Shown here: one piece after another, positions 26,235-33,309 of the stretch
Position numbering within the stretch: the first letter of the stretch is position 1
Layout of the letters: each line of letters opens with the position of its first letter
Assembly (NCBI RefSeq): GCF_030695085.1
Contig: NZ_JAUYTS010000139.1
Coordinates: forward strand, 1-33,309
Length of the DNA: 33,309 bases
Direction of reading: 5' to 3'
Source: Falsiroseomonas sp.
Lineage (GTDB): Bacteria; Pseudomonadota; Alphaproteobacteria; Acetobacterales; Acetobacteraceae
Made by a program: the position numbers and the translations under genes
The notes under the pieces: generated by a model
Seen by the model: the letters and a program-made list of their open reading frames with translations, nothing else
The model's database searches: none
Told to the model about the DNA's origin: nothing

Positions 26235-26931
26235 CGTACGCGGCTTGTCCTATCAGCTGTCCGACCGGCTGACGGCGGGTCGGCTGCACGGATCGGCAGT
26301 GGCCATCATCATCGGTCTGATCCTGGCCTGGATCGGCGGCATGATGACCGGGGGCAGCCGCGGGCTGGCGGATGTGCCGCTGTTCACCGAGATCGGGCTG
26401 ATGGGGGGCGCGATGCTGCGCGACCTGGCCATCGTCTCGACCGCTTACGGCGTCGACATGCGCGAGATCCGCAAGGCCGGCGCGGCGGGGGTCAGCGCGC
26501 TGGCCTTGGGGATCGTGGTGTCCTTCGCGGTGGGCGCGGCGATCGCGGCGGCCTTCGGCTATACCGATGCGGTCAGCATGGCGACGATCGGCGGGGGTGC
26601 GGCGACCTATATCGTGGGTCCGGTGACCGGCACCGCCTTGGGCGCCAGTTCCGAGGTCATCGCCCTGTCGGTCGCTGCGGGGCTGCTGAAGGCGGTGCTG
26701 GTGATGATCGGCACGCCGCTGGTCGCGCCGCTGATCGGGCTGAACAACCCGAAATCGGCCATGGCCTATGGCGGGCTGATGGGCACGACCAGCGGCGTGG
26801 CCGGGGGGCTGGCCGCGACCGACAAGCGGCTGGTGCCCTATGGCGCGATGACGGCGACCTTCTTCACCGGGCTGGGCTGTCTGATGGGGCCGTCGGTCCT
26901 CTATCTGGCGCTGCTGGCCGTGACGGGCTGA
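26235..26931 (+). pseudogene. madM: Malonate transporter subunit MadM, 5'-truncated
   Basis: From about 26245 the translation follows MadM closely: SDRLTAGRLHGSAVAIIIGL, then GGMMTGGSRGLADVPLFTEI, GLMGGAMLRDLAIVSTAYG, GGGAATYIVGPVTGTALGAS, GLMGTTSGVAGGLAATDKRL and VPYGAMTATFFTGLGCLMGP. The C-terminus is complete, but the first membrane helix (roughly 30 residues in MadM) is missing. It is replaced by sequence from the toxin-antitoxin side that is not MadM-like (DPRTALTEYVLARVAAPDPS). The open frame extends upstream to 26038, so a fusion protein is possible in principle. MadL, its usual partner, is absent. The 3' end overlaps the convergent permease gene by 68 bp. Confidence 0.8.
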
Positions 26932-28033
26932 CCGTCTCGACCGCCAGCACCACGAGGCCCAGCCCCGCGACCAAGGCCCACAGATGCCACAGGATGGGCG
27001 CGATCTCGGGCAGGGTCGCGCCCATCTGCGTGACCCGCACCAGCCCGTCGATGGCCGCCGTCGACGGGATCAGCTGCGCCAGCGCGTTGAGATGGGCCGG
27101 GATCGCCTCGACCGGCCAAGCGAAGCCCGACAGGAAGAAGAACGGCATCCCGAGCGCCAGCAGCACGACCTGCACGACCTCGCCCCGCCGGAACAGCGCC
27201 GCGACCAGCTGCGCCAGAAACCCGGCCGCCAGCAGGAAGGGCAGGCCCAGCATCATCAGCGCCCCCGGCCCGCCCAGGATCGGCAGGCCATAGAGCACCG
27301 GCAGCACGATCAGATAGACCGGCAGCAGCCCCGCCCAGATGGCCAGCCACGCCCCCGCCCGGCCCAGCAGCCGCCAGACCGGATGGCCGGGCAGCGGCCC
27401 CCGCCGGGTCGCAGCCAGCGCCAAGCCCATCATCATCGTCTGCTGCAGGATCAGCACGAAGGCCGCGGGCAGCACATAAGTCGCGTAACCGGCGGCGGGG
27501 TTGAACAGCGGCACCTCGACCTGGACGGCGGGGCTGACCTGGGCGGTGGCCAAGGCGCGGGGCGTGCCTTGGGCGATCAGGCGCCCGGCCTCGATCTCGG
27601 CGCCCATCTGGCGCAGGGGCACGGCGGCGCCCTGCATCACGCGCTGATACATCAGGAAATAGCTGGCATCGGCATAAAGCGCGACGGGGCTTTGATCGCC
27701 GCGCAGCAGGGCGCGTTCGAACCCGTCGGGGATCAGCATGACGCCATAGGCGCGGCGTTCGTGGACCAGCCGCGTGGCCTCGGCCATGTCGGGGGCGTGG
27801 TGGGTCAGGGCGACCGCCTCCGACGCGTCCACTCGCCGCGCCAGATCGGCCGATGCGGTCGAGCCGTCCTGATCGACCAGCACCACCGGCACGTCACGCA
27901 GCAGTTCGGCCCGATAGGGCAGCGGATAGATCACCGCATAAAGGATCAGCGCCAGCAGCACGATCATCCGCACCTGTTTGTCGCCCAGCACGGCGGCCAG
28001 TTCCGCCCGAAAGGCGGTGGCAAGCGCGCTCAT
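26864..28033 (-). CDS. ABC-2 type permease, second subunit
   Basis: 389 residues from an ATG at 28033 that overlaps the stop of the upstream permease gene (ATGA). Architecture is that of ABC-2 exporters: an N-terminal membrane helix (MIVLLALILYAVIYPLPY), a large extracytoplasmic domain (LRDVPVVLVDQDGSTASADL), and five or six C-terminal helices with GMPFFFLSGFAWPVEAIP, the family signature. The last about 22 residues (VSPSRPAAPDRGPTAPSDSP) are low-complexity and lie antisense to the end of madM, so the native stop may have been lost. It would work with the HlyD-like protein and the first permease in drug or toxin export. Confidence 0.83.
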   Translation of the reverse strand: MSALATAFRAELAAVLGDKQVRMIVLLALILYAVIYPLPYRAELLRDVPVVLVDQDGSTASADLARRVDASEAVALTHHAPDMAEATRLVHERRAYGVMLIPDGFERALLRGDQSPVALYADASYFLMYQRVMQGAAVPLRQMGAEIEAGRLIAQGTPRALATAQVSPAVQVEVPLFNPAAGYATYVLPAAFVLILQQTMMMGLALAATRRGPLPGHPVWRLLGRAGAWLAIWAGLLPVYLIVLPVLYGLPILGGPGALMMLGLPFLLAAGFLAQLVAALFRRGEVVQVVLLALGMPFFFLSGFAWPVEAIPAHLNALAQLIPSTAAIDGLVRVTQMGATLPEIAPILWHLWALVAGLGLVVLAVETVSPSRPAAPDRGPTAPSDSPAR

Positions 28034-29181
28034 GGCGCGGCCTCCTGACGGGCCAGGCGCGACAGCTGCGCCAGGATCAGCGCCGCCAGAACGCCCGCGA
28101 TCACCGCCAGCCACAGGACCGACATGGCGGATATGTCCAGGGGCGTCGCGCGCAGCGACTGGTCGATGCGCAGCTGCACATACCAGGTGCCGGGAATGGC
28201 CGCGCCCCAGGCCTGGGCCAGGGTCGACATCGCCTCACGCGGGAAACCCAGGCCCATGAATCCGAAGGCCGGCGCGGTGATCAGCGCGATCATGCTGGCC
28301 GCCCGGCCCATGTCGCGGGTCAGCACAAAGGCCAGCGCCCCGATCATCTGCGACGCCAGCACGAACAGCACCGCGCCCAGGGCCACCAGCCACAGCGACC
28401 CGCGCAGCGGCACCGCCAGCCAGCCATACAGCGCCACATCCGACAGGCCCAGGATCAGCAGGAAGATCACCGTATAGGGCAGGATCTTGCCCAGCATCGC
28501 GGGCAGGATGCCACCCGCCATGCGCATCAGCACGCGCGGATGCCGCCCCGGCCCGAAATCCAGCGACACGGCATAGGCGGTCGCGGCGGCGGCGATGATC
28601 TGCAGGACCGTGGGGATCAGCGCGGCCAGCAGGAAATGCACATAATCAAAGGCCGGGTTGAACAGCGCATGGGCCTGCATCGGGATGGGCTGCAGCGCGA
28701 CCATGGCCTGCACGGGCGCCTCTCCCTGACCCTGGCGCACCGACAGGCGCAGGCCCGCCAGCGCCGTGTCGATGGCATTGCGGGCGCCGCGGGCGACCAG
28801 CGATCCGGCGCTCATGTGCTGGTTGTCGTAGAAGGTGACGATCTCGGGGCGCGCGCCCCGGGTGATGTCGCGTTCCAGGTTCTGGGGCATCAGCACCGCG
28901 CCGCGCACCGCACCGGACACGATCAGCGACCGCGCCTCGGACAGGTCTGATGCGCGATGGGTCACGGTCAGTTCGGGCGCCGCGTCCAGCATCCGCGTGA
29001 CCGCCCGCGACAGGTCCGACCGGTCCAGGTCGATCACCGCCACCGCCATGCCCGTGGGAATCCCTGCGCGAAAGATCCCGCCCAAGACCAGCAGCATGAT
29101 CAGCGGCAGCACGATCACCAGCCCCGCCAGCGCCGGGCGGCGCGGCAGCAGGCGGAACTCGCGTGCCATGACGGCCAGCAC
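28030..29181 (-). CDS. ABC-2 type permease, first subunit
   Basis: 383 residues. The N-terminal helix is LAGLVIVLPLIMLLVLGGIF, followed by an extracytoplasmic domain (VAVIDLDRSDLSRAVTRML, RSLIVSGAVRGAVLMPQNLE). About five C-terminal helices follow, with FGFMGLGFPREAMSTLAQAW at the ABC-2 signature position. No ATP-binding domain is fused to it. It begins at GTG 29181, four bases after the adaptor stop; an internal ATG at 29169 (MAREFRLLPRRP) is an equally good start. It is coupled to the second permease by an ATGA overlap, so the two probably form a heterodimer. Confidence 0.83.
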   Translation of the reverse strand: MLAVMAREFRLLPRRPALAGLVIVLPLIMLLVLGGIFRAGIPTGMAVAVIDLDRSDLSRAVTRMLDAAPELTVTHRASDLSEARSLIVSGAVRGAVLMPQNLERDITRGARPEIVTFYDNQHMSAGSLVARGARNAIDTALAGLRLSVRQGQGEAPVQAMVALQPIPMQAHALFNPAFDYVHFLLAALIPTVLQIIAAAATAYAVSLDFGPGRHPRVLMRMAGGILPAMLGKILPYTVIFLLILGLSDVALYGWLAVPLRGSLWLVALGAVLFVLASQMIGALAFVLTRDMGRAASMIALITAPAFGFMGLGFPREAMSTLAQAWGAAIPGTWYVQLRIDQSLRATPLDISAMSVLWLAVIAGVLAALILAQLSRLARQEAAP

Positions 29182-29185
29182 GGCC

Positions 29186-30175
29186 CTAGCGGTCCAGCTG
29201 GATCAGCGCGGACATGCCGGGGCGCAGACCCTCCAGCGGCGCGACGGGCCGGGCCCGCAGCTCGAAGCTGCGCAGGTCGAAATCGCCCGTCGCGCGGGTG
29301 GCGCGCCAGCTGGCGAACTGGCCCTGCACGTTGATCAGGGTGATCTCGGCCTCGGTCTCCGTGTCCAGCGCGGGGATGCGGATGGTCAGCCGGTCGCCCA
29401 TCGCCAGCCCCGCCAGCAGGTCCTCGCGCAGGTTGAAGGTGAACCAGGCCTGATCCAGATCGACGATGGTGAACAGCGGCGCGCCGGGGCCGACATTCTC
29501 GCCCAGCTCGATCATCCGGCCCGAGACCTCGCCGGACAGGGGCGCAAAGATCTCCAGCTCGTCCAGATCCGCCTGGCGTTGGGCCAATGCGGCCTCGGCC
29601 TGGGCGACCTGGGCGGCCGCGACATCGCGTTCCTCGGGCGAGGCCCCGGCGCGGGCCAGGTCCAGCTGCGCCTCGGCGGCCTCGACCCGGCCTGCGGCGG
29701 CGTCGAGGTTGCGCGTCGACTGGTCCAGCGCCGCCTGCGGGCGCAGGCCCTGCTGCGACAGGCCCGTGTCGCGGCCCAGCTGCTCCTCGGCCAGGCGCAG
29801 ATCGGCCTGGGCCGCGGCCAGCTCGGCCTCGCGGGCGCGGATCACCTCGGGGCGGGTGGCGCCGGCCGCGGCCTCCGAGGCGCGGGCGACCTCCAGCCCT
29901 GATGCTGCGGCGGCATGGGCGGTGACCAGCTGCGGGTTCGACAGTTCGGCCAGCAGCTGGCCGCCCTCGACCCGCTGGCCCAGATCGGCCTCGATCCGCG
30001 TGACCCGGCCCGAGGTGCGGGCCGAGACATCGACCCGCGGGGCCGCGACCTCGCCCTGGATCAGCAGGGGGCCGGGGCGCGTCGCCCACCAGACGGCACC
30101 GATGACCAGCCCGGCCAGAACGGCCAGGACCAGCAGCGGCAGAAGGGATCGGCGGGGCGCTTGGGCAGGTTTCAT
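29186..30175 (-). CDS. HlyD/EmrA-type periplasmic adaptor (membrane fusion protein)
   Basis: 329 residues from the chosen ATG. One N-terminal membrane anchor (LLPLLVLAVLAGLVIGAVWW) is followed by a lipoyl/barrel-sandwich half (RVDVSARTSGRVTRIEADLG). Next is a long alanine/glutamate-rich coiled coil (about 85-205, e.g. AREAELAAAQADLRLAEEQL). The second lipoyl half is ELEIFAPLSGEVSGRMIELG, and the beta-barrel follows (LFTIVDLDQAWFTFNLRED). It links inner-membrane exporters to an outer-membrane channel. AGGGA eight bases before ATG 30175 supports this start over ATG 30193 or 30235. The IS5-type element inserted about 80 bp upstream probably separates the operon from its original promoter. Confidence 0.87.
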   Translation of the reverse strand: MKPAQAPRRSLLPLLVLAVLAGLVIGAVWWATRPGPLLIQGEVAAPRVDVSARTSGRVTRIEADLGQRVEGGQLLAELSNPQLVTAHAAAASGLEVARASEAAAGATRPEVIRAREAELAAAQADLRLAEEQLGRDTGLSQQGLRPQAALDQSTRNLDAAAGRVEAAEAQLDLARAGASPEERDVAAAQVAQAEAALAQRQADLDELEIFAPLSGEVSGRMIELGENVGPGAPLFTIVDLDQAWFTFNLREDLLAGLAMGDRLTIRIPALDTETEAEITLINVQGQFASWRATRATGDFDLRSFELRARPVAPLEGLRPGMSALIQLDR

Positions 30176-30255
30176 CGGTTCGGTCCCTGACATTCGACTG
30201 AGGGCCAGACTACGCCCGGCCCGCGCCGGGGACAATGAATAGCCCCGGGTTTTCT

Positions 30256-31109
30256 AGGCTCAGGACCCATTGATTTTCCGGTTGCTGCGTGATTCAGGCT
30301 CCGCAAGGAGACTAACCATGAGCAACCTCTTCTGGCTGACCGAGGCGCAGATGGCCCGCCTGCAGCCTTTCTTCCCCAAGAGCCACGGCAAGCCGCGCGT
30401 CGATGATCGGCGGGTCCTCAGCGGCATAATCTTCGTCAACCGCAATGGCTTGCGGTGGTGCGATGCGCCCAAGGAATATGGCCCGGCGAAGACACTCTAC
30501 AACCGTTGGAAGCGGTGGGGCGACAAGGGCGTCTTCGCCCGGATGATGGAAGGTCTGGCCTCCGAGGCGGAGGCTCCGAAGACGGTGATGATCGACGCGA
30601 CCTACCTCAAGGCGCACCGCACGGCGACCAGCCTGCGGTCGAAAAAGGGGGATCCGGCGACCAGAGGGGCCGCCTGATCGGCCGGACCAAAGGCGGCATG
30701 AACACCAAGCTGCACGCTGTGACCGACGCCGATGGCCGCCCGATCCGCTTCTTCATGACCGCAGGCCAGGTCAGCGACTATACGGGTGCGGCGGCCTTGC
30801 TCGGCAGCCTGCCAAACGCGGAATGGCTGCTGGCCGACCGCGGCTACGATGCCGACTGGTTCAGAAATGCGTTGAAAGACAAGGGGATAAAGCCCTGCAT
30901 CCCTGGCCGGAAGTCGCGCGGCAAGCCCATCAAGCACGACAAGCGTCGCTACAAGCGTCGCAACAGGATCGAGATCATGTTCGGGCGTCTGAAGGACTGG
31001 CGAAGAGTGGCAACCCGATACGACAGGTCCCCGAAGGTCTTCCTCTCTGCCGTCGCCCTCGCCGCAACCGTCATGTTCTGGCTATGAAACAAGAACGAGT
31101 CCTGACCCT
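30256..31109 (+). mobile_element. IS5-family (IS427-type) insertion sequence with 3-bp target repeats
   Basis: Imperfect terminal inverted repeats are visible at 30256-30271 (AGGCTCAGGACCCATT) and 31094-31109 (AACGAGTCCTGACCCT), matching at 13 of 16 positions in inverted orientation. TCT flanks the element on both sides (30253-30255 and 31110-31112), a plausible target duplication. The element is 854 bp and carries one transposase encoded in two overlapping frames. Size, ends and frameshift organisation fit the IS427 group. Confidence 0.82.
30318..31087 (+). CDS. IS5-family transposase made by -1 frameshift (orfA + orfB)
   Basis: OrfA starts at ATG 30318 (MSNLFWLTEAQMARLQPFFP) after AAGGAG and stops at 30677. 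The remainder is encoded in the -1 frame to 31087 (QRGRLIGRTKGGMNTKLHAV onward). The shift point is the A5G5 run at 30642-30651. Catalytic residues are split between the parts: Asp in MIDATYLKAH (orfA), Asp in LLADRGYDADWFR and Glu in RRNRIEIMFGRLKDWRRVA (orfB). Such split frames are the normal programmed arrangement in this IS group, so the element is probably functional and not a pseudogene. Confidence 0.88.
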
Positions 31110-31112
31110 TCT

Positions 31113-31294
31113 GTATCTGGGTTCTGCTAAACTGTCCCCGTCACCGGCCCCGGCCAGGGCCGATGGCGGGGTGGTGCGCGACGTCTGACCCTTGTGGCAT
31201 GACCACGTTTCTTAGCCTGTCGGCACCGCCTCTCTTCATCGTCTCGAACAGTTGATTGCGGCCTTGCAGGACCGCGCACCAGAAGGAAGAGAGC
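31113..31294 (+). ncRNA. Candidate bridge RNA region of the IS110 element
   Basis: The 182 bases between the upstream IS5 target repeat and the IS110 transposase start contain no gene. In the IS110 group the non-coding segment before the transposase encodes a structured bridge RNA that pairs with target and donor DNA. Visible pairing includes CCCCG/CGGGG enclosing CGGCC/GGCCG within 31136-31171, and a GTGG-CATGA-CCAC hairpin at 31194-31206. The exact left end of the element was not located, so the RNA borders are unknown. The call rests on family knowledge plus position. Confidence 0.45.
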
Positions 31295-32254
31295 ATGGAC
31301 AACCTATCACATGGCCGCGTTATCGGCATAGATGTCAGCCGCGATTGGCTTGACGTTCATTGCCTCCCCGATGGGCACTGCTGCAGAGTGCCAAACACCC
31401 CGGCAGGTCATGCTGCCGTAGCGGATCTTGCCCGGGACCGGGATGCCGTCGTCTGCTTTGAATCGACTGGTGGTCAGGAATGGCATCTGTGGGCGCTTCT
31501 GGAGACGGAAGGCGTTGCAGCCCGCCAGGTGCCCCCCGCTCAGGTGAAGGCGTTTGCGCAAAGCCGTGGCACACGCGCCAAGACCGACCGGATCGATGCC
31601 GAACTCATCGCTCGCTTCTTCGCCTTCCGGCCCGAAGCAGGCCGTAGTCTTCCTGCGGAAAAGCTGCGCCTTCTCAGAGCCTTGACGTCCAAAAGAGCGC
31701 AGCTGGTCGAGATGCGCAAACGGCTGCTGGCCCAAATCCGCGCACATCAGAACCTGGGCACCGCCGCGATGTTCGAGGACGTCGACACCGAGTTGAAGCA
31801 ACGGATCGACAGCCTGGTCAAGGAACTGGAAGACCGGATCACCCGGGCCATCGCGAGCGATGATCGCCTGTCGGAGACCGCGGGTGTTCTCCGTTCCATC
31901 CCGGGGATCGGCCCGGTTGCCAGCACAATGCTGATCGCCGAAATGCCCGAGATCGGCACCATCACCGGCGAACAGGCTGCTGCACTCACTGGATTGGCCC
32001 CGGTCGCGCACGACAGCGGAACCCTTCGCGGGAAACGGGCCATCGCTGGAGGTCGCCATGCCCTGCGGCACGTGATGTTCCAGGCGGCACTGGTCGCGGC
32101 ACATCACAACGCAAGCATGAAAACCTTCGCAGATCGCCTTCGCAAGGCCGGAAAACCGCACAAGGTCATCATCACCGCCGTCGCCAGAAAGCTCGTCACC
32201 ATCGCGAACGCCCTGTGCAAGAGCCGTCAGAAATGGACCGCCGCCATGGCCTGA
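31295..32254 (+). CDS. IS110-family DEDD transposase
   Basis: 319 residues. The N-terminal RuvC-like domain has Asp13 in VIGIDVSRDWLDVH, Glu56 in VVCFESTGGQEW, and Asp98/Asp101 in AKTDRIDAELIARFF. A coiled-coil linker follows (about 125-185). The C-terminal Tnp20 domain is LRSIPGIGPVASTMLIAEMP, then GLAPVAHDSGTLRGKRAI with the probable catalytic Ser241. The start at 31295 follows AAGGAAGAGAG; an ATG at 31256 would overlap the upstream non-coding segment. The frame is intact. Only about 14 bases separate the stop from the next IS, so the right end of the element is either very short or was cut by that IS. Confidence 0.92.
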   Translation: MDNLSHGRVIGIDVSRDWLDVHCLPDGHCCRVPNTPAGHAAVADLARDRDAVVCFESTGGQEWHLWALLETEGVAARQVPPAQVKAFAQSRGTRAKTDRIDAELIARFFAFRPEAGRSLPAEKLRLLRALTSKRAQLVEMRKRLLAQIRAHQNLGTAAMFEDVDTELKQRIDSLVKELEDRITRAIASDDRLSETAGVLRSIPGIGPVASTMLIAEMPEIGTITGEQAAALTGLAPVAHDSGTLRGKRAIAGGRHALRHVMFQAALVAAHHNASMKTFADRLRKAGKPHKVIITAVARKLVTIANALCKSRQKWTAAMA

Positions 32255-32268
32255 GAGATACAGTTGCT

Positions 32269-33084
32269 AGGGCCGATCGACATTCACCGTAGCCAGATCA
32301 TGGCAGCGGCGAGATGGACGAAGCCTGTGAAGTGGACGGTGCGCCGGTCGTAGCGGGTGGCGAAGCGGCGGAACTGCTTGAGGCGACCGAAGCATCGCTC
32401 GATCTGGTTGCGATGCCTGTAGATGGCGGCATCGTGCGGGATGGGGATCTTGCGGTTGCGCTTGGCGGGGATCACCGCCTGGGCGTTCATCGCCGCGATC
32501 TGCGCGCGCAAGGCATTGCCGTCATAGGCCTTGTCGGCGAGCACCGCGCCCGCATGCTGGCCGTCCAGCAGACCTGGCGCGGCGGCGATGTCGCTGGCCT
32601 GTCCGGGTGTGATGCGGAACCGCAAGGGCCGGCCCAGTGTGTCGGCAAGCATGTGGATCTTGGTCGTCAATCCGCCTCGGGAACGCCCCAGCGCCTGATC
32701 CTTGGCCCCCCTTTTCCGGACGCTGCCTGCTGGTGGGCGCGAACGATGGTGCTGTCGATCATCAGATACTGGTTGTCCCGGTCCGCCGTCAGCGCCTCGA
32801 ACACCCGCTCCCACACGCCGGCGTGGCACCAGCGGCTGAAGCGCCGATGCACCGTCTTCCACTTGCCGTAGCGTCCCGGCAGATCGCACCAATGCGCGCC
32901 TGAGCGCAGCACCCACAAACATCCGTTGACGAACAAACGGTTATCCGAACCCGTCCGGCCAGGATCCGTCGCTTTTCCCGGAAGCAGGGGCGCGACCCGC
33001 GCCCACTGTGCCTCGCTCAATTCGTACCGCTTCAAACCCATCATGTGTCCCGCGCATTGCCACGGATGACTATGAATCAGCCTT
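32269..33084 (-). mobile_element. Second IS5-family (IS427-type) insertion sequence
   Basis: Imperfect terminal inverted repeats: AGGGCCGATCGACATTCA at 32269-32286 and TGACTATGAATCAGCCTT at 33067-33084, which match at 12 of 18 positions in inverted orientation. The 816-bp element carries one transposase in two frames on the minus strand. Its ends and protein differ clearly from the IS5-type copy at 30256, so they are different elements. No convincing target duplication was found. Confidence 0.75.
32284..33044 (-). CDS. IS5-family transposase made by -1 frameshift (orfA + orfB)
   Basis: OrfA starts at ATG 33044 (MMGLKRYELSEAQWARVAPL) and ends at 32667. OrfB continues in another frame to 32284, from about AKDQALGRSRGGLTTKIHM. 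The frames join at the A4G6 run (minus-strand reading of 32706-32715). The DDE residues are Asp in LMIDSTIVRAHQQ, Asp in VLADKAYDGNALR and Glu in RNQIERCFGRLKQFRRFATR. Both halves are complete, so frameshifting should give an intact enzyme of about 250 residues. Confidence 0.87.
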
Positions 33085-33105
33085 CAGCAGGTTTGGGAAT
33101 CCTGA

Positions 33106-33240
33106 ATGTCGATCCGCCCTAGGCAGCTGAAGAACCGTGCTCAAGACACTGCCGAGCCGCCGACCGTCATCGGGATCGACGACTGGAGCTGGCGGAAGTC
33201 GCAGACCTACGTGCGGCGCGACAAACAGGATGAGAACTGA
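33106..33240 (+). pseudogene. ISL3-like transposase internal fragment
   Basis: The short frame contains TVIGIDDWSWRKSQTY, the first catalytic aspartate region of ISL3 transposases (usually IDDWAWRKGxxYGT). After QTY the similarity stops at about 33210 and the frame runs into repeat-containing sequence (RRDKQDEN, then stop). Both the N-terminal zinc-finger region and the rest of the core are missing. It seems to have been cut on the left by the IS5-type element and on the right by another mobile element. Confidence 0.6.
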
Positions 33241-33309
33241 GCGACAATCAGGATGAGACTGGCGCGCGGGGCGTCGACTGAAGGGAGGGCGTAGCCCGAT
33301 CGGAAGTCG
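33212..33309. repeat. Repeated GCGACAA motif, possible IS21-like terminus
   Basis: Two near-identical 18-bp direct repeats, GCGACAAACAGGATGAGA (33218-33235) and GCGACAATCAGGATGAGA (33241-33258), lie 23 bp apart with one mismatch. They begin just where the ISL3-like similarity ends, after a TG dinucleotide at 33212. Multiple short direct repeats at a TG-starting end are typical of IS21-family elements, whose genes would then lie to the right of the window. No gene is visible in the remaining 50 bases. Confidence 0.4.

Noticed and set aside
30647..30677. First IS5-type transposase as a frameshifted pseudogene
   Set aside because: The break lies on an A5G5 slippery run at the position where this IS group normally uses programmed -1 frameshifting, and both halves are otherwise complete.
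32469..32733. CRISPR arrays, tRNA or rRNA genes anywhere in the window
   Set aside because: No regularly spaced repeats, cloverleaf-forming segments or conserved rRNA stretches were seen. Most repeats belong to insertion-element ends.
30256..33084. Composite transposon formed by the two IS5-type elements
   Set aside because: The two elements have different ends and only distantly related transposases, and the DNA between them is only an IS110 element. There is no evidence that they move together.

Overview
This window is GC-rich alphaproteobacterial DNA, most likely from Rhodobacteraceae and plausibly Paracoccus. The grounds are codon use, ATGA-coupled genes, the TRAP transporter and ETF genes, and the dense mix of IS5-, IS110-, ISL3- and Tn3-type elements. 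No rRNA, tRNA or CRISPR array was seen. The accessory content (Tn3 unit, toxin-antitoxin pair, DUF1173-like and winged-helix fragments) points to a plasmid, chromid or genomic island.

Layout. Positions 1-570 hold the 3' end of an ISL3-type transposase and a fragment of a Mu/TniA-type transposase. Positions 574-2004 (minus strand) encode a polytopic membrane protein of unrecognised family, divergent from the main cluster. Positions 2225-18976 are one co-directional block of 15 genes on the plus strand. In order: TRAP transporter dctP-Q-M; an IclR regulator; a fused enoyl-CoA hydratase/3-hydroxyacyl-CoA dehydrogenase; a thiolase; a large and a small acyl-CoA dehydrogenase (pimC/pimD type); a PaaI-type thioesterase; a crotonase; an AMP-forming acyl-CoA ligase; ETF-ubiquinone oxidoreductase; glutaryl-CoA dehydrogenase; and etfB-etfA.

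Read together, the block looks like a complete route for medium-chain alpha,omega-dicarboxylates such as pimelate or azelate. The steps would be import, CoA activation, beta-oxidation by a Pim-type pathway, decarboxylating oxidation of the odd-chain end product glutaryl-CoA, and delivery of the electrons through ETF and ETF-QO to ubiquinone. Its gene set resembles the pimFABCDE operon of Rhodopseudomonas palustris, but here uptake, regulation, glutaryl-CoA oxidation and the electron-transfer chain are added. The substrate is an inference.

Positions 19084-26931 are a mosaic: a frameshifted resolvase remnant, a truncated DUF1173-like gene, an intact-looking Tn3-family transposon (20375-24167, 38-bp inverted repeats, divergent tnpR/tnpA), a 5'-truncated winged-helix gene, an excisionase-type antitoxin with a PIN toxin, and a 5'-truncated madM (malonate transporter subunit). 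Positions 26864-30175 (minus strand) encode an export-type operon, an HlyD-like adaptor and two ABC-2 permeases, with no ATPase gene in the window. Positions 30256-33309 are stacked insertion sequences: an IS5/IS427-type element with 3-bp target repeats, an IS110-family element whose upstream non-coding segment may encode a bridge RNA, a second IS5/IS427-type element, an ISL3-like fragment, and possibly the terminus of an IS21-like element.
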